Positions 1 to 9,862 of a stretch of 31,131 nt of DNA are shown here, one piece after another. This stretch comes from a virus, in the IMG/VR virus record IMGVR_UViG_3300030118_001729, positions 12,721 to 43,851 of that record; one strand, written 5' to 3'. The notes beneath the pieces are model-generated. The model had not been told where the DNA came from. It worked only from the letters and a program-made list of their open reading frames with translations, and did not search any database. The first letter of the stretch is position 1. Each line of letters starts with the position of its first letter. The position numbers and the translations under genes are program-made.

Positions 1-122
1 ACATAAACATTCAAATCTGAATTAGCAAAAAATTCAAATGGTACAGTAAAAGAAGTTTGAGTTGCACCTTGAGCAACCGTATAAGAAATTCTTGGATCGT
101 TATCACTTAAGCTAATTGTCAT
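1..122 (-). CDS. Tail fibre protein, N-terminal part (cut by window edge)
   Basis: Forty codons are visible from an ATG preceded by AGGTGAAC. The product begins MTISLSDNDPRISYTVAQG and runs on to SFTVPFEFF and DLNVYV. This is the N-terminal signature of T7 gp17-type fibres, the part that attaches the fibre to the tail. The receptor-binding part lies beyond the left edge. The gene follows the internal virion genes, as in T7-like phages, and is preceded by a 17-bp repeated motif at 164-180. It may continue in phase into the fragment at the right edge (30969-31131) if the molecule is circular. The family call is fairly sure; the full length is unknown. Confidence 0.8.
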   Translation of the reverse strand, partial: MTISLSDNDPRISYTVAQGATQTSFTVPFEFFANSDLNVY

Positions 123-163
123 AGTTCACCTCTTTTGTGTGAAATAGCAGTGAACAAATAAAG

Positions 164-180
164 TGACAACGCACAAATTA
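164..180 (-). promoter_or_regulatory. Repeated late-strand motif, copy 1 (candidate promoter)
   Basis: On the minus strand this reads TAATTTGTGCGTTGTCA. It is identical over 17 bases to the copy at 17500-17516. Its first three bases are the stop codon of the upstream internal virion gene, and it ends 41 nt before the fibre ATG. TTGTCA could serve as a -35 box, with a poor -10 (TATTTC, 17-nt spacer). The repetition and the common orientation are seen; promoter function is inferred. Confidence 0.55.
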
Positions 181-3100
181 GTATCTACCAAATCCAACAA
201 AACCACCATCTTCATCTATTGCATCGTCTAAAGCTGAAGTCATGTTGTTTACTAAACCGTGAATAAACCAAAGCCGCATGTATGGTAATGCTCTAATAGT
301 TTCTTTAGCACCTTCTCCAAAATCTCCTGTGGTCATTTCAACAAAACCATCATAATAATCTTTTAGTATTGATGGACCTGCGCCTCCTACCCCTGTTAAA
401 GCATTACCAATGCCTTGCTCTTCTGGAAACTTTTCTTTTACCAAACCTTCTAAATAGTTTCCACCAGTAAGTGCCATTGATGTAGCAATGCTTTGATAAA
501 AGAAATCTGTGTAAATAGCAGCCGCACCAGAATAATCAAAAGCTCTTATAAATTGATCTGTGTAAGATAAACTATCCCAAGCTCTTTCGCTGCCTTTTGA
601 TGTTTGTGATTTTAGTTCTAAGCTTAGATACGCTAAACCAACCATCCACATAGTACCAAAGATTGGTGACTTCATTTGACCAGTTGTATAAGCTGCAATA
701 GTTTTATTTATATTTGCTAATGTATAGCTATAAAACTGAAACGGCATACTTAGTATTGCATTCTCAACTCTTGCATAACCTTTATACTTTGGGTCTTCCT
801 TCATACCAAACTGTCTTGCCACTCTTATAGGTATCAAAGCAACACCATCAGCAATACGAGGTCGATCAGCAGAAGTACCCATCATAATAGTATTTAAAAT
901 ACCAGATGACAAAGATTCCCTAAATGTTGCTTGTAGCTCTAAATCAGTCCACTCATCTGTGTTTGCATAAATAAGACCTGAGTCTCCACGTTCCCATTTA
1001 GTTCCCTCTTGAAACGCTAATTTTTTTGAGTCTTCACTAGAAATATTGTTTCTTCGTAAATATTCTAGTTCCCATTTTTTTATTTTAGGTAAGCCAAACT
1101 CCTTAGCTAGTTTAGGGTTATGTTCTTTGATAGCCATAGAAATAAGACTATCCTGTCTTATTGTGCCATCTAATCTTTTTAAAGCTTTGGTAATTGGTGT
1201 AAGTAAATTTAAAACATAAAAAGCATCTTTGCCTCTTTCCCATACGCTATGGTATAATGGGTTAGCAAACATTTCATCGCTAAATCGCATGCTTGTACTT
1301 TGTAATGCACCTTCTAATGCTTCACCAGCTTTAGCAGCTTCATCGGCTGCAAGCTTAATTTTTAAATCATTCCTAGATAAAATAGTTCTAAGAGTACGAC
1401 CAACACCATGTTCTGCCATTATTCGACCAAGCTCTGATATAGATGAAAATCCAACACGACCCATATAGTTAAGAGTTGCAAGATCTTTAATTACTCTTGC
1501 AGTTTTTGCTGACCATGAATGCGGTTCTCTTACTGGTGTATTCATAACTCTATCGTAAGATGTACGAATATCAGCCATTACTTTATTAGCTTTATCGTAG
1601 CTCATACCAGATGCAATCAAATCATCAAAACGATCCTCAGCTACATCATCAAAAGTTCTGCTTCCAAATTTAGCAGCAAAAGAATAACGAGGCGCAACCT
1701 TCATAGTGTACGCCATAAATGTTGTCATAGGATTTGTTTCGATAAAATCTTTTACAAGATAGTTAGGTATATCTAACTGTCTATGCATAAAGTGTTTTGA
1801 TTTGCCGTAACCAAAAAAAGCATTTTCAAAACTTGTTTCATCACTCATTCCAAGAATGGTATCTATTGTTTTGTTAACTCTTTCTTTTATATCTTCAGGT
1901 CTAGTGCTTGCTCTAATCCTTTCTACTGGATTGTCAGGCGACCATTTAATAACCTCTGGATTTTCTTTAAACCAATCATAAAGAATCCTATAAAAATCTT
2001 GTCTATTCTTTTTAATGTAATCTTTCTTCCAATACCTTGGATGAAAAATAGTTTCGTTAGGTGGTTTAATACCTGCTGTTTGTTGGGATAATTCAACATC
2101 ATCTATGGTAGCTAGTATGCCTTCATAGTGCGCTTTGTACATAGAAAGCCGTTCTTGGACTCTTTTTAAATATTTAGAATCACTTTTAGATAAACCTAGC
2201 TTTCGACCAGATTTAGCTTTGTCTTCTAAGCGTTTTATTATATTTTCGTTTCTTTTAATAACTCCTGCCCAAAAAGTTTTTTGTTTTTTAAAATGATCAA
2301 GTGTCCCAATAAGTCCTGTGTCTCTTAATCTGTTTTCCCATTTTTTAGCAAAAATATTTAAAGAATTAATTAGCTCTTCTTCTATAGCATTATCGCCCTT
2401 TAGCCCATCAATTCGTTTTTCATTAATTCTTGTTATAAACTCATCAAACTTTCTTTGTTTACCCAAAGGATAATCTAAAAATTTAATTACACCTTCAGAT
2501 TGAGCGCGACCAAAAGCACTTAACATTTTGCTATACAAAACAGCAAACTCTGCTTTGTACTTTGCTTGATCCATATGAACAGATCTTCCAAGTGTTTGAC
2601 CATTTACATGAGCATTATGTAACTGTCCTAAGTCTCCATCTAAATCATACTGAAACTGCTTAACCTCTGTTGGAACTTCATCATTAAGCATTGTTCTTTT
2701 AAATGGGCTTGTTGCAAATTTAAAAAACCAACTGTCAGTGTACCAATTTTTTACCAATGAAGGATCTGCTGGAGAGTCGCTCATTTTATTAATAAGCTCA
2801 TCTGTTTCTTTTGTTGTTGTTTTAACAACCTGTGGGGCAGAACGATTTTTAATTAATCCTGCTAAACTACCAAGAGTAAATCCTGCAATACCAGATGTAC
2901 CAATATTCAAAGCAGACATTGTAGGATCTCTTCGAACAGGATCTGATGCAGACTTAATAACCTCTTCAGCAGTAGATAAAGCAACATTAAACTTTGCTAC
3001 ATTCATACCTGTTTGCAAAGCTGTTTTACCTACACCAAGCGGCAATGATATTAAATTAATAGGATCAAAAAATGATGCAATAATTATATTGCCTATAGAA

Positions 3101-3420
3101 GAATTAGCTAAAACATCTTGTCTTGCTTTAGATCTATCTAATCTATCAACTAAATAATTAAAGTGATCTTCGCTTCGAGCAAACATAAGGTTAAAAGCAT
3201 ACTTAGAATATGATGCATCTAAGTTTCCAACAGCATCTACAACATCAAAATCAGGATCATAATCTAACATGTCATCACCCATCATTGTAAAGTTTTCAAC
3301 AAAAGGCGACCACTCACCAATTAAAGCACCTGTGGTTTCCCACAAAGTAGCTTTGTTATCTCTGGCTAAAGGTTCTTTGTCTGTTGCTAAGAATGGCGTA
3401 ACTGAATAAGCATCAATCAT
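178..3420 (-). CDS. Large internal virion protein (gp16-position)
   Basis: This 1080-residue protein is the last of three internal virion genes and sits just before the tail fibre, the position of T7 gp16. T7-type internal proteins are ejected into the host and help DNA cross the envelope. I see no lytic transglycosylase signature at the N-terminus, unlike T7 gp16. Two hydrophobic stretches lie near residues 108-132 (GNIIIASFFDPINLI) and 170-190. The rest is charged and largely helical in character. The start is supported by AGGTGA seven or so bases upstream, and only a short gap separates it from the gene at 3428. The assignment rests on size, order and composition rather than a recognised catalytic motif. 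Confidence 0.7.
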   Translation of the reverse strand: MIDAYSVTPFLATDKEPLARDNKATLWETTGALIGEWSPFVENFTMMGDDMLDYDPDFDVVDAVGNLDASYSKYAFNLMFARSEDHFNYLVDRLDRSKARQDVLANSSIGNIIIASFFDPINLISLPLGVGKTALQTGMNVAKFNVALSTAEEVIKSASDPVRRDPTMSALNIGTSGIAGFTLGSLAGLIKNRSAPQVVKTTTKETDELINKMSDSPADPSLVKNWYTDSWFFKFATSPFKRTMLNDEVPTEVKQFQYDLDGDLGQLHNAHVNGQTLGRSVHMDQAKYKAEFAVLYSKMLSAFGRAQSEGVIKFLDYPLGKQRKFDEFITRINEKRIDGLKGDNAIEEELINSLNIFAKKWENRLRDTGLIGTLDHFKKQKTFWAGVIKRNENIIKRLEDKAKSGRKLGLSKSDSKYLKRVQERLSMYKAHYEGILATIDDVELSQQTAGIKPPNETIFHPRYWKKDYIKKNRQDFYRILYDWFKENPEVIKWSPDNPVERIRASTRPEDIKERVNKTIDTILGMSDETSFENAFFGYGKSKHFMHRQLDIPNYLVKDFIETNPMTTFMAYTMKVAPRYSFAAKFGSRTFDDVAEDRFDDLIASGMSYDKANKVMADIRTSYDRVMNTPVREPHSWSAKTARVIKDLATLNYMGRVGFSSISELGRIMAEHGVGRTLRTILSRNDLKIKLAADEAAKAGEALEGALQSTSMRFSDEMFANPLYHSVWERGKDAFYVLNLLTPITKALKRLDGTIRQDSLISMAIKEHNPKLAKEFGLPKIKKWELEYLRRNNISSEDSKKLAFQEGTKWERGDSGLIYANTDEWTDLELQATFRESLSSGILNTIMMGTSADRPRIADGVALIPIRVARQFGMKEDPKYKGYARVENAILSMPFQFYSYTLANINKTIAAYTTGQMKSPIFGTMWMVGLAYLSLELKSQTSKGSERAWDSLSYTDQFIRAFDYSGAAAIYTDFFYQSIATSMALTGGNYLEGLVKEKFPEEQGIGNALTGVGGAGPSILKDYYDGFVEMTTGDFGEGAKETIRALPYMRLWFIHGLVNNMTSALDDAIDEDGGFVGFGRY

Positions 3421-3427
3421 AAATCAC

Positions 3428-6400
3428 CTAATAAACAGGAACAGGTTTAGATCTGTCACCACCCAAAAGCCATGTTGCGTCGTCAAACAATCTTTGTAAA
3501 CCTTCTAAACCTATAGCATCGGTTACAGAACCTGCTGAACCTAAGTAATCTTTGAACTCATCTTTTATTTGAAAAGCAGCCGTCAACTCTTTGTCTGTAC
3601 CCTCATTAATAATAATAGGCTGCAACTCATAATCACCTATCTCACTCACATAAACCAGCTTCATTGGCATAAATGTTTGATCTTCTGGTCTTACTAACTC
3701 TGGGAACATTGGAACTAAAACCGTAGGAATAAAACCTTTTTCAGAACTTGAAGGGTCAAATATTTTACCAATACCCTTTTCATTTACATGATCATACAAA
3801 GTGTAACCAAATTTATTAAGCTGTCTTTCAACACTTGTTACAAAAAATTCTTTTTCTGGTGGACGAAGATACGCGCTCAAAGCATGGCGTGTTTTATTTT
3901 TTGCGCCAACAGGTCTTGATGAATCCAATACATATTGAGCTTCTTTATATTTTGTTTCAAACTTTTGTTTAATCTCTGCTTTAATTTGATCATCAGATAA
4001 ATTTGAAGCAAGCAATATATCTGTATACATACCAAGCTCAACTGAAGCCATAGCATCATAATCATTGCCAAGAAGACCTCTTAAAAATTCTTTTTGAGTT
4101 TTTACTTGTCTTCCTTGATTTCTTGTTCCGTAAAGTATTTCTTTTCTAGCTTGGATATTTGAAGCACTAGGCTCGTCAAAAAGTTTATTTACTTCTGTCA
4201 TAGCTTGAGCAGCATTTGATGTTCTTCCCATACGTCTACTTGCTAAAGCGTATCTTAATTTTAATTCTGTTTCATCGTCTAAGAATCCATCTGTAACATT
4301 ATGTATTGTTCCATCAGGATATGTGTATTGATACAATCTTCCAAAGAACATAAGCAAATTATCAGGATTTTTAGCTGTATCCATTCTTGCAAAACTTTTT
4401 AACTGGTTAACAATGTCTTCTGGCATATACTTTGCAGCAATTTGCATGTTTTGTTGTGTCCAAGTTTTATCGTCACTAATATCAAATCCTGTTTTGTTTA
4501 ATATTAATTGAGATATTTCACTACCTTTGCTATTAGATAAACTTTGATTTTCAAAAGCTTTGACGTTGTTATATTTTTCAAGGTCTTTTTCTTTTTTTAA
4601 TTCTATTTGACTTCTATCAACTGCCATCTTTTCTACCAAAGATGTTAGTTCTTTCCGACTAGAAACTGGTAAGCCTTCTAAAATTGTATCAACTTTTTCT
4701 CGAGTTGATTGTTTTAAAAATCCTGCATCACCTGTTAACATGTAATACTGAACTTCTTTTATAAACGCAGCATCATGTGATGGAGAAGAATATAAAAAAG
4801 ATAACAAATCTTTTCGAGCGTTTTCTTTATCTACTGCTGTTGTAAGTTTAAATCTTTGAGTTAGTATTCCTTCAAAGCCTTTAGTTTGTTTATCAAACTT
4901 ATCAAAAAACTTATCAACATCTTTATTATCAAGCTGACCTCTTCTGACACCAACAAGAATATCTTGAAACTCATTTACTAAATCAAAAGTTATTTCTTCT
5001 TGTTTTAGTGATGCAACTGTAGCACTTGCTGCTTGATTAATAGTTGCAGAAAACTCTCCTGTTAGATTTTCATCAAAACCATATTTACTTAAAGCAAGAA
5101 TAACTTCTTGTTGTTGTGGAGTTGAGGCAGCAAAAGCTTCACTGTTTACATCCATTGTAGAAAGAGCAGCTATAAAATTATCTGGCTTTCCTCCTGAAGC
5201 TGATGCTCTTTTAATAAATGGCATAGCTGTTTGAATCATAGCATTGTTTTTTATTGCTTCTCCTTCAGCAGCCGTAAACTCTGGATTAAATCTTACTTCA
5301 TTATCTATTTGTTTAACTAAAGTTTCATATTCACTAAATGAAGCAGACACACTTTTATCAATATTACCATTGTCTAAAAAAGCTTCTTGAGCATTTTTAA
5401 TAGATCCAATAACTAAATCATCTACTGCTTCAGTTGCACCAGTTTTAAATTCATCTTCGCTTAATTGAAAATCTCTAGTTTGTTCAATTCTTTTACGCTC
5501 AGCTTCTTGCCTTTCAATTATTTCAACACTTGTTATGTCTTGGAAAACAGTGGCTATTTTTCTTTGAACTTCAACTTGATTATTAGCATTAATTAAATCT
5601 CTTAATAAAATAGTTTTAGTTTTATCACCTGCTTTGTATTCAATTGTTTTATTTAAAAGATTTTGTACTTTTTTATTGTTTGAAATTTGACCAGTAGATA
5701 TTGACTGTTCAAGCAAAGCTCTTTCTAAAGCAGTAAAATTTGAGGCTTCCGTTGTTATATATGATGCAGCCGCAATACCTGCTGCTTCATTAAAATATGA
5801 TTGACTTGCTCCTTTTCTAAATAGTTGAGCATCTTCTCCTTCTTTAGTTGCTGTTGCTCTTTCATAAGCAAAAGCTACAGCATCAGATAAACCTTTGTCA
5901 CCTTGAGCTGATAACATCGCAATTGAAATTTTTGCTTCACTATTTTGTGAAGAAATAAAATCAGCATTATCTTGCCGAGATCTTTCCCTTTGTTTTTCAA
6001 GAAGACCTATATAGGTTGCTTCTTGAACAGCACTTCCAACTGTTTCTATATATTGTTTAAATCGACCATCAGAACCTTTTGATAAACCACTAAGATAAGA
6101 TTCCATTTCATTTTGAAAGCCAAGAGGGTTTCTAGCATGTTTTACTCTAAGATTCTGAGCCTCAATTCGAATATCATTATCCATTGTTTCAATGAATCTT
6201 CTTTCAACTACTTCTTGAAACTTTAATCTTGCAATTCTTCCATAGCCTTCTGGAACTTGCAAAGCCACAGGATTACCATCTTCATCAAAAGATCTAAACT
6301 TAGAAGCGTCTAATGCAGCGGCTGCATCTGCTCCTGCTTTTTCAGCATCTTCTGCATCTATCTTATATGCAGCTTGTCGTAATGTTTCACCTGCATTTTG

Positions 6401-6496
6401 TAATGAACGACCTATTGCACCAGCATCAGTATCAAAACTAACAACACCTATTCGCTGATTAGTAGCTGTACCTTTTCTCCTAATTACTTGTGCCAT
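3428..6496 (-). CDS. Internal virion protein (gp15-position)
   Basis: This is a 1022-residue protein starting MAQVIRRKGTATNQRIG. It is predicted to be soluble, highly helical and rich in A, E, K and Q, with no membrane segment and no enzyme motif that I can recognise. Its place between a small gp14-like protein and the 1080-residue protein matches the middle member of the T7 gp14-gp15-gp16 ejection set. The N-terminal 70 residues (AGETLRQAAYKIDAEDAEKAG) resemble the start of other podovirus internal proteins. GAGG lies upstream of the ATG. The internal virion role is likely; direct homology to gp15 is not demonstrable by eye. Confidence 0.7.
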   Translation of the reverse strand: MAQVIRRKGTATNQRIGVVSFDTDAGAIGRSLQNAGETLRQAAYKIDAEDAEKAGADAAAALDASKFRSFDEDGNPVALQVPEGYGRIARLKFQEVVERRFIETMDNDIRIEAQNLRVKHARNPLGFQNEMESYLSGLSKGSDGRFKQYIETVGSAVQEATYIGLLEKQRERSRQDNADFISSQNSEAKISIAMLSAQGDKGLSDAVAFAYERATATKEGEDAQLFRKGASQSYFNEAAGIAAASYITTEASNFTALERALLEQSISTGQISNNKKVQNLLNKTIEYKAGDKTKTILLRDLINANNQVEVQRKIATVFQDITSVEIIERQEAERKRIEQTRDFQLSEDEFKTGATEAVDDLVIGSIKNAQEAFLDNGNIDKSVSASFSEYETLVKQIDNEVRFNPEFTAAEGEAIKNNAMIQTAMPFIKRASASGGKPDNFIAALSTMDVNSEAFAASTPQQQEVILALSKYGFDENLTGEFSATINQAASATVASLKQEEITFDLVNEFQDILVGVRRGQLDNKDVDKFFDKFDKQTKGFEGILTQRFKLTTAVDKENARKDLLSFLYSSPSHDAAFIKEVQYYMLTGDAGFLKQSTREKVDTILEGLPVSSRKELTSLVEKMAVDRSQIELKKEKDLEKYNNVKAFENQSLSNSKGSEISQLILNKTGFDISDDKTWTQQNMQIAAKYMPEDIVNQLKSFARMDTAKNPDNLLMFFGRLYQYTYPDGTIHNVTDGFLDDETELKLRYALASRRMGRTSNAAQAMTEVNKLFDEPSASNIQARKEILYGTRNQGRQVKTQKEFLRGLLGNDYDAMASVELGMYTDILLASNLSDDQIKAEIKQKFETKYKEAQYVLDSSRPVGAKNKTRHALSAYLRPPEKEFFVTSVERQLNKFGYTLYDHVNEKGIGKIFDPSSSEKGFIPTVLVPMFPELVRPEDQTFMPMKLVYVSEIGDYELQPIIINEGTDKELTAAFQIKDEFKDYLGSAGSVTDAIGLEGLQRLFDDATWLLGGDRSKPVPVY

Positions 6497-6503
6497 TTAA
6501 ACC

Positions 6504-6941
6504 TCATGCTGTCGATGTACCTTGCATACTATGAATTCCTGACATAAAATCAGAAGCTGCACTAATTCTAATAGCACTTGCTCTATTTTTGCCTCTTTCA
6601 ACTTCGAGTAAGCTTTGAAGAGTTGCTTTTGATTTTTCCATATTTGCTTGACTTGCCATTATACGAAGATCATCAAATGTTATATCTTTTTGAGAATCCA
6701 TAAACGCAGTAACGCTTTGATCAAAATCTCTATTCTTAAGTAAAGCACCTTCATTGTATGCTATATCATCAAACATCTGAGCATATCGTTGAGTTTGTGC
6801 TTGAGCAGCAGCAGCCTCACCTCTAATACGATCAGTAATCATATTCTCAGCAGTGTCTTTACTTGCTTGTTCTTCAGCACGAGCTTGTTGCATCGCACCC
6901 ATAAACTTCATGCCTATACCTATAACCTGAAATACTGACAT
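6504..6941 (-). CDS. Small internal virion protein (gp14-like)
   Basis: This 145-residue protein has an N-terminal hydrophobic/glycine stretch (VFQVIGIGMKFMGAM) followed by a long Ala/Gln/Glu-rich helix, the usual build of T7 gp14-like internal core proteins. Its ATG overlaps the stop codon of tail tubular protein B (TAATG), so translation is probably coupled. It is followed after seven bases by the first giant internal virion gene. The role is inferred from order, size and composition. Confidence 0.7.
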   Translation of the reverse strand: MSVFQVIGIGMKFMGAMQQARAEEQASKDTAENMITDRIRGEAAAAQAQTQRYAQMFDDIAYNEGALLKNRDFDQSVTAFMDSQKDITFDDLRIMASQANMEKSKATLQSLLEVERGKNRASAIRISAASDFMSGIHSMQGTSTA

Positions 6942-9187
6942 TAAAATATTAACTCCGCTACTAATCCATTTACTTGTAAATCTAATGGTGAATCCTGTGA
7001 TATAGTTACTTTTGGATCTCTATCATAACCTAACAATCTAAATTCTTTTTTACCAGTAAATGCTGTTAATTCTGTTGATAAGTCATCAGTAACATTTCTT
7101 ATTATCATAGATGTATTATTAACTTTACATGACAAAGTATTATTCAAATCAAGATATACACTTCCAATACCTCTTGGTGTTCCTGTTACTGGCCCAGTTG
7201 TAACAGAAGCATCTATAGGATTTGTAGTTAATTCAACATCAAAACTATATCCAATTTGAGCTGATATTAAATTAGAATCAACAGCAGAAACATCTACATT
7301 TCCACTAGCAACAGTAAACTCACCTATATAATTATTACCACTTACAACTTTAACTGTAGCACCATTAGCAAACACAGATGATACATCAAAAACACCAGAA
7401 GAGCCAGAAAAGTTTTTTGCATTATCTAAGTTAAATGTTGAGTTAAACTCACAAAGAGTAATTCTTTTTGTGCCAGCCCCATCATCATATTCCACATTAG
7501 CAAAAACTCTATCATCAATTGTAACAGTAGAATGAAAAACTCCATCAGTTACAAACTCAACCCAACCAGCACGTTTTTCAATTCTATTAGAATTAAATAC
7601 TGAAAGAGTTCCATCATTATTTAATATGAATACATAGCTTTCTGATCGAGACAATGCTCCATATAATGTATTCATTTCTATAGGTGTTTTAATTAAATGC
7701 GATGAAATAGTTGATATAGCTGTAGATATATAAGCAGCTTCAGTATCACTGAATAAATATTCTCTTACAATTTGACCACCTTTCTGAACAAACAAAGTTG
7801 CACCGTCAATAGGTTGGGGTCTTTCAAATCCAGAACCAAAAGGCGTTTGCAATTTTATTTGTGCATTTGTTGGTGTTAAAGGTTGATTTTGAAAAGCAGG
7901 TACAAAAAACTCAGCAGATGCAGAAAACACTTGAAGATCTCTATTAGAGACTAAATGACGTATTTGTTGCACTTCGCCAACAGCCGCAGTCAAATGTATA
8001 GCTTCATTATCTTTTGCATCAGCTACATCAAAATTATAATAACGAGCAATCTTACTTAGCCATATAGAATCTGGTTGTCCTAATGTTCCACCAAAAGCCA
8101 AACGATTTTCATGAAATGTAACAGCAGCAGGAAAACCTCGAAGAGCAGAATATGATTGCTCATCCCAGCTTGTCGTTGGTGCGTGTGTTGTTACTGTTGG
8201 TGTCCCACCCCCAAGTTCAGAAGCATTTGAAGTTCCACCAGCAGTAAAAGTAAACACATCACTACTTATAATACCTGTTACAGTTCTTGTTCCATTAATA
8301 TTAGAATTAGTTATTCCACCAACAGCATTAGCATCTGCAAAATCAATTGAATCATTTACAGACATACCATGATTAGCAAGTGTTACCTCTACAGTTGCTG
8401 ATCCATTGTTTGTTCTTAATGAGTCTGGGCTTAATCTTTTTTTCAAAGTATCTTGAACATTACCTGTTGCAACTGTGCTATTTGTTACACCAGTAATAAC
8501 AATTTCATTTCCATTATATCTAATAGTTGTACCTATATGTTTTGATGGTGAATCAGTATTCCAATAAGCAGAACTTGTTGTAAGAGTTATTCCATTACCA
8601 CTTGTTGCAGAAGGATCTAAAGTCATACCAGCAGTTTGAAATGGATAATATGGTTGAAAAACAACCTTATCATCTGATCTTGCATCAAAAACAAACGGCT
8701 CAACATGAAATGTTGTAAGCCCAGTTCTTACAATTGCTTGAGGCATAAATGTGTTATGAGCAATAAACATAACATCACCTGCTTGAGCATAAGTATATTC
8801 GTGTAAATAGTCGTGATCAAATAATAATGTAGCAGAATTAATATCTTGAGTTAAAGTTTGAATAGAAGATACAGCACCAGTAGAAGCATTAATCTGAAAT
8901 ATTCTTAAACTTTGATGCTGCAATGAAATAATATATTGCTCATCATCAGAAAATATAAATGGTAACAATCTACTTTGTTGTTTTTTACTTGTGTCTACAG
9001 TTATATCTGTAAATTTGTGAATAAACTCTAAGCCAGATCTTTTAATTACACCACCTTCAGATCTTAAAAAAAAATTTTTAACACGTTGTGCAGATTGATT
9101 ATAGATTGGCGAATCTGTTCTTGATGTTAAAGATGGGCTTACCTCTCCAAACGAAAAGTTAGTTATTGGTATTCTTACTTTTTGCAT
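6941..9187 (-). CDS. Tail tubular protein B (nozzle, gp12-like)
   Basis: This 748-residue protein starts MQKVRIPITNFSFGEVSPSL, and residues 11-25 plus the following GGVIKRSGLEFI are the standard N-terminus of T7 gp12-like tail nozzle proteins. It would form the distal tail tube below tail tubular A. A stretch rich in N, G, T and S, roughly residues 255-335, interrupts the protein just before the conserved SWDEQSYSALRGFPAAVTFH region and looks like an inserted beta-rich domain. The start overlaps the stop of tail tubular A (TAATG). The identification is secure. Confidence 0.9.
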   Translation of the reverse strand: MQKVRIPITNFSFGEVSPSLTSRTDSPIYNQSAQRVKNFFLRSEGGVIKRSGLEFIHKFTDITVDTSKKQQSRLLPFIFSDDEQYIISLQHQSLRIFQINASTGAVSSIQTLTQDINSATLLFDHDYLHEYTYAQAGDVMFIAHNTFMPQAIVRTGLTTFHVEPFVFDARSDDKVVFQPYYPFQTAGMTLDPSATSGNGITLTTSSAYWNTDSPSKHIGTTIRYNGNEIVITGVTNSTVATGNVQDTLKKRLSPDSLRTNNGSATVEVTLANHGMSVNDSIDFADANAVGGITNSNINGTRTVTGIISSDVFTFTAGGTSNASELGGGTPTVTTHAPTTSWDEQSYSALRGFPAAVTFHENRLAFGGTLGQPDSIWLSKIARYYNFDVADAKDNEAIHLTAAVGEVQQIRHLVSNRDLQVFSASAEFFVPAFQNQPLTPTNAQIKLQTPFGSGFERPQPIDGATLFVQKGGQIVREYLFSDTEAAYISTAISTISSHLIKTPIEMNTLYGALSRSESYVFILNNDGTLSVFNSNRIEKRAGWVEFVTDGVFHSTVTIDDRVFANVEYDDGAGTKRITLCEFNSTFNLDNAKNFSGSSGVFDVSSVFANGATVKVVSGNNYIGEFTVASGNVDVSAVDSNLISAQIGYSFDVELTTNPIDASVTTGPVTGTPRGIGSVYLDLNNTLSCKVNNTSMIIRNVTDDLSTELTAFTGKKEFRLLGYDRDPKVTISQDSPLDLQVNGLVAELIF

Positions 9188-9780
9188 TATGTTCGCCTAT
9201 TAACAATAAATCTACTTGTTGTAAGCTTCCTTGTTGTTTGTTGTTGTGAATCTAAATTTCTAGCTTTCATCATAGTAGTTGCTGCTTGTTGAGACATAAG
9301 AGTAGCAAGAGATTGATCTCGTGCTAAAGATAAAGCAAAAACAGAAGCAAGCTCATATTCCACAGCTAATGTAAAATATGAAGGCCAATCTTCTTCATTA
9401 GCACGATAAGTAAAATCAAGAACTAAACTTGCAGAAGCGTCCTCATTGCAAAAAAGTTTATCACCGTATGTTTGATACTCTACTGGAAAATCATTTACAG
9501 TAACAACATGAGTCATTAACCATCCGCTAGGCAGTTGATATGCTGCATCGAAGCGACCTGTTGGTGCGTCAGTTAATCTATTTAACACAACTTGATTTGT
9601 TGCAAATCTCCAACGTGTATTAACCAATGAAGCTCTAGCAACATCTTCATACATATTAGAAGAAACTAATGCTTCATTATTACCATCATCAAAAGAAGAA
9701 ATAGGATCTGCGCCTATTAGAATAAGAGCGCGGCTACATACATCTACTGGTGAACTTGCCGCCGTACTTGAAACCGCCAT
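9187..9780 (-). CDS. Tail tubular protein A (adaptor, gp11-like)
   Basis: This 197-residue protein is typical in length for T7 gp11-like adaptors, which join the portal to the nozzle. The family's conserved core is visible: VDVCSRALILIGADPISSF, then NMYEDVARASLVNTRWRFAT, and LPSGWLMTHVVTVND. GAGG lies nine bases upstream of the ATG. It is separated from the capsid-side genes by two hairpins (9803-9858), and its stop overlaps the start of tail tubular B. Confidence 0.9.
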   Translation of the reverse strand: MAVSSTAASSPVDVCSRALILIGADPISSFDDGNNEALVSSNMYEDVARASLVNTRWRFATNQVVLNRLTDAPTGRFDAAYQLPSGWLMTHVVTVNDFPVEYQTYGDKLFCNEDASASLVLDFTYRANEEDWPSYFTLAVEYELASVFALSLARDQSLATLMSQQAATTMMKARNLDSQQQTTRKLTTSRFIVNRRT

Positions 9781-9802
9781 ATAAAATCCTCAAAATTTAT
9801 AT

Positions 9803-9858
9803 CCCCCTATAACAGTGCGAGTCCTAAAATAGGGGGAAGATTGGGGCCGAAGCCCCAA
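9803..9858 (-). terminator. Two tandem hairpins after the capsid genes
   Basis: On the minus strand a perfect 7-bp hairpin TTGGGGC-TTCG-GCCCCAA (9841-9858) has a stable UUCG tetraloop. It is followed by a second stem formed by CCCCCTAT (9803-9810) and ATAGGGGG (9829-9836). The pair sits directly after the 89-residue gene and before tail tubular A. The U-tract is weak (TCTTCCCCC), so this may be a partial terminator or an mRNA-stabilising or processing site that keeps capsid expression above tail expression. Confidence 0.6.
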
Positions 9859-9862
9859 CCTA

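Noticed and set aside
178-3420. Lytic transglycosylase domain in the largest internal virion protein
   Set aside because: Expected from T7 gp16, but no ExxxxP-type catalytic N-terminal motif set is visible, so no enzyme activity is claimed.
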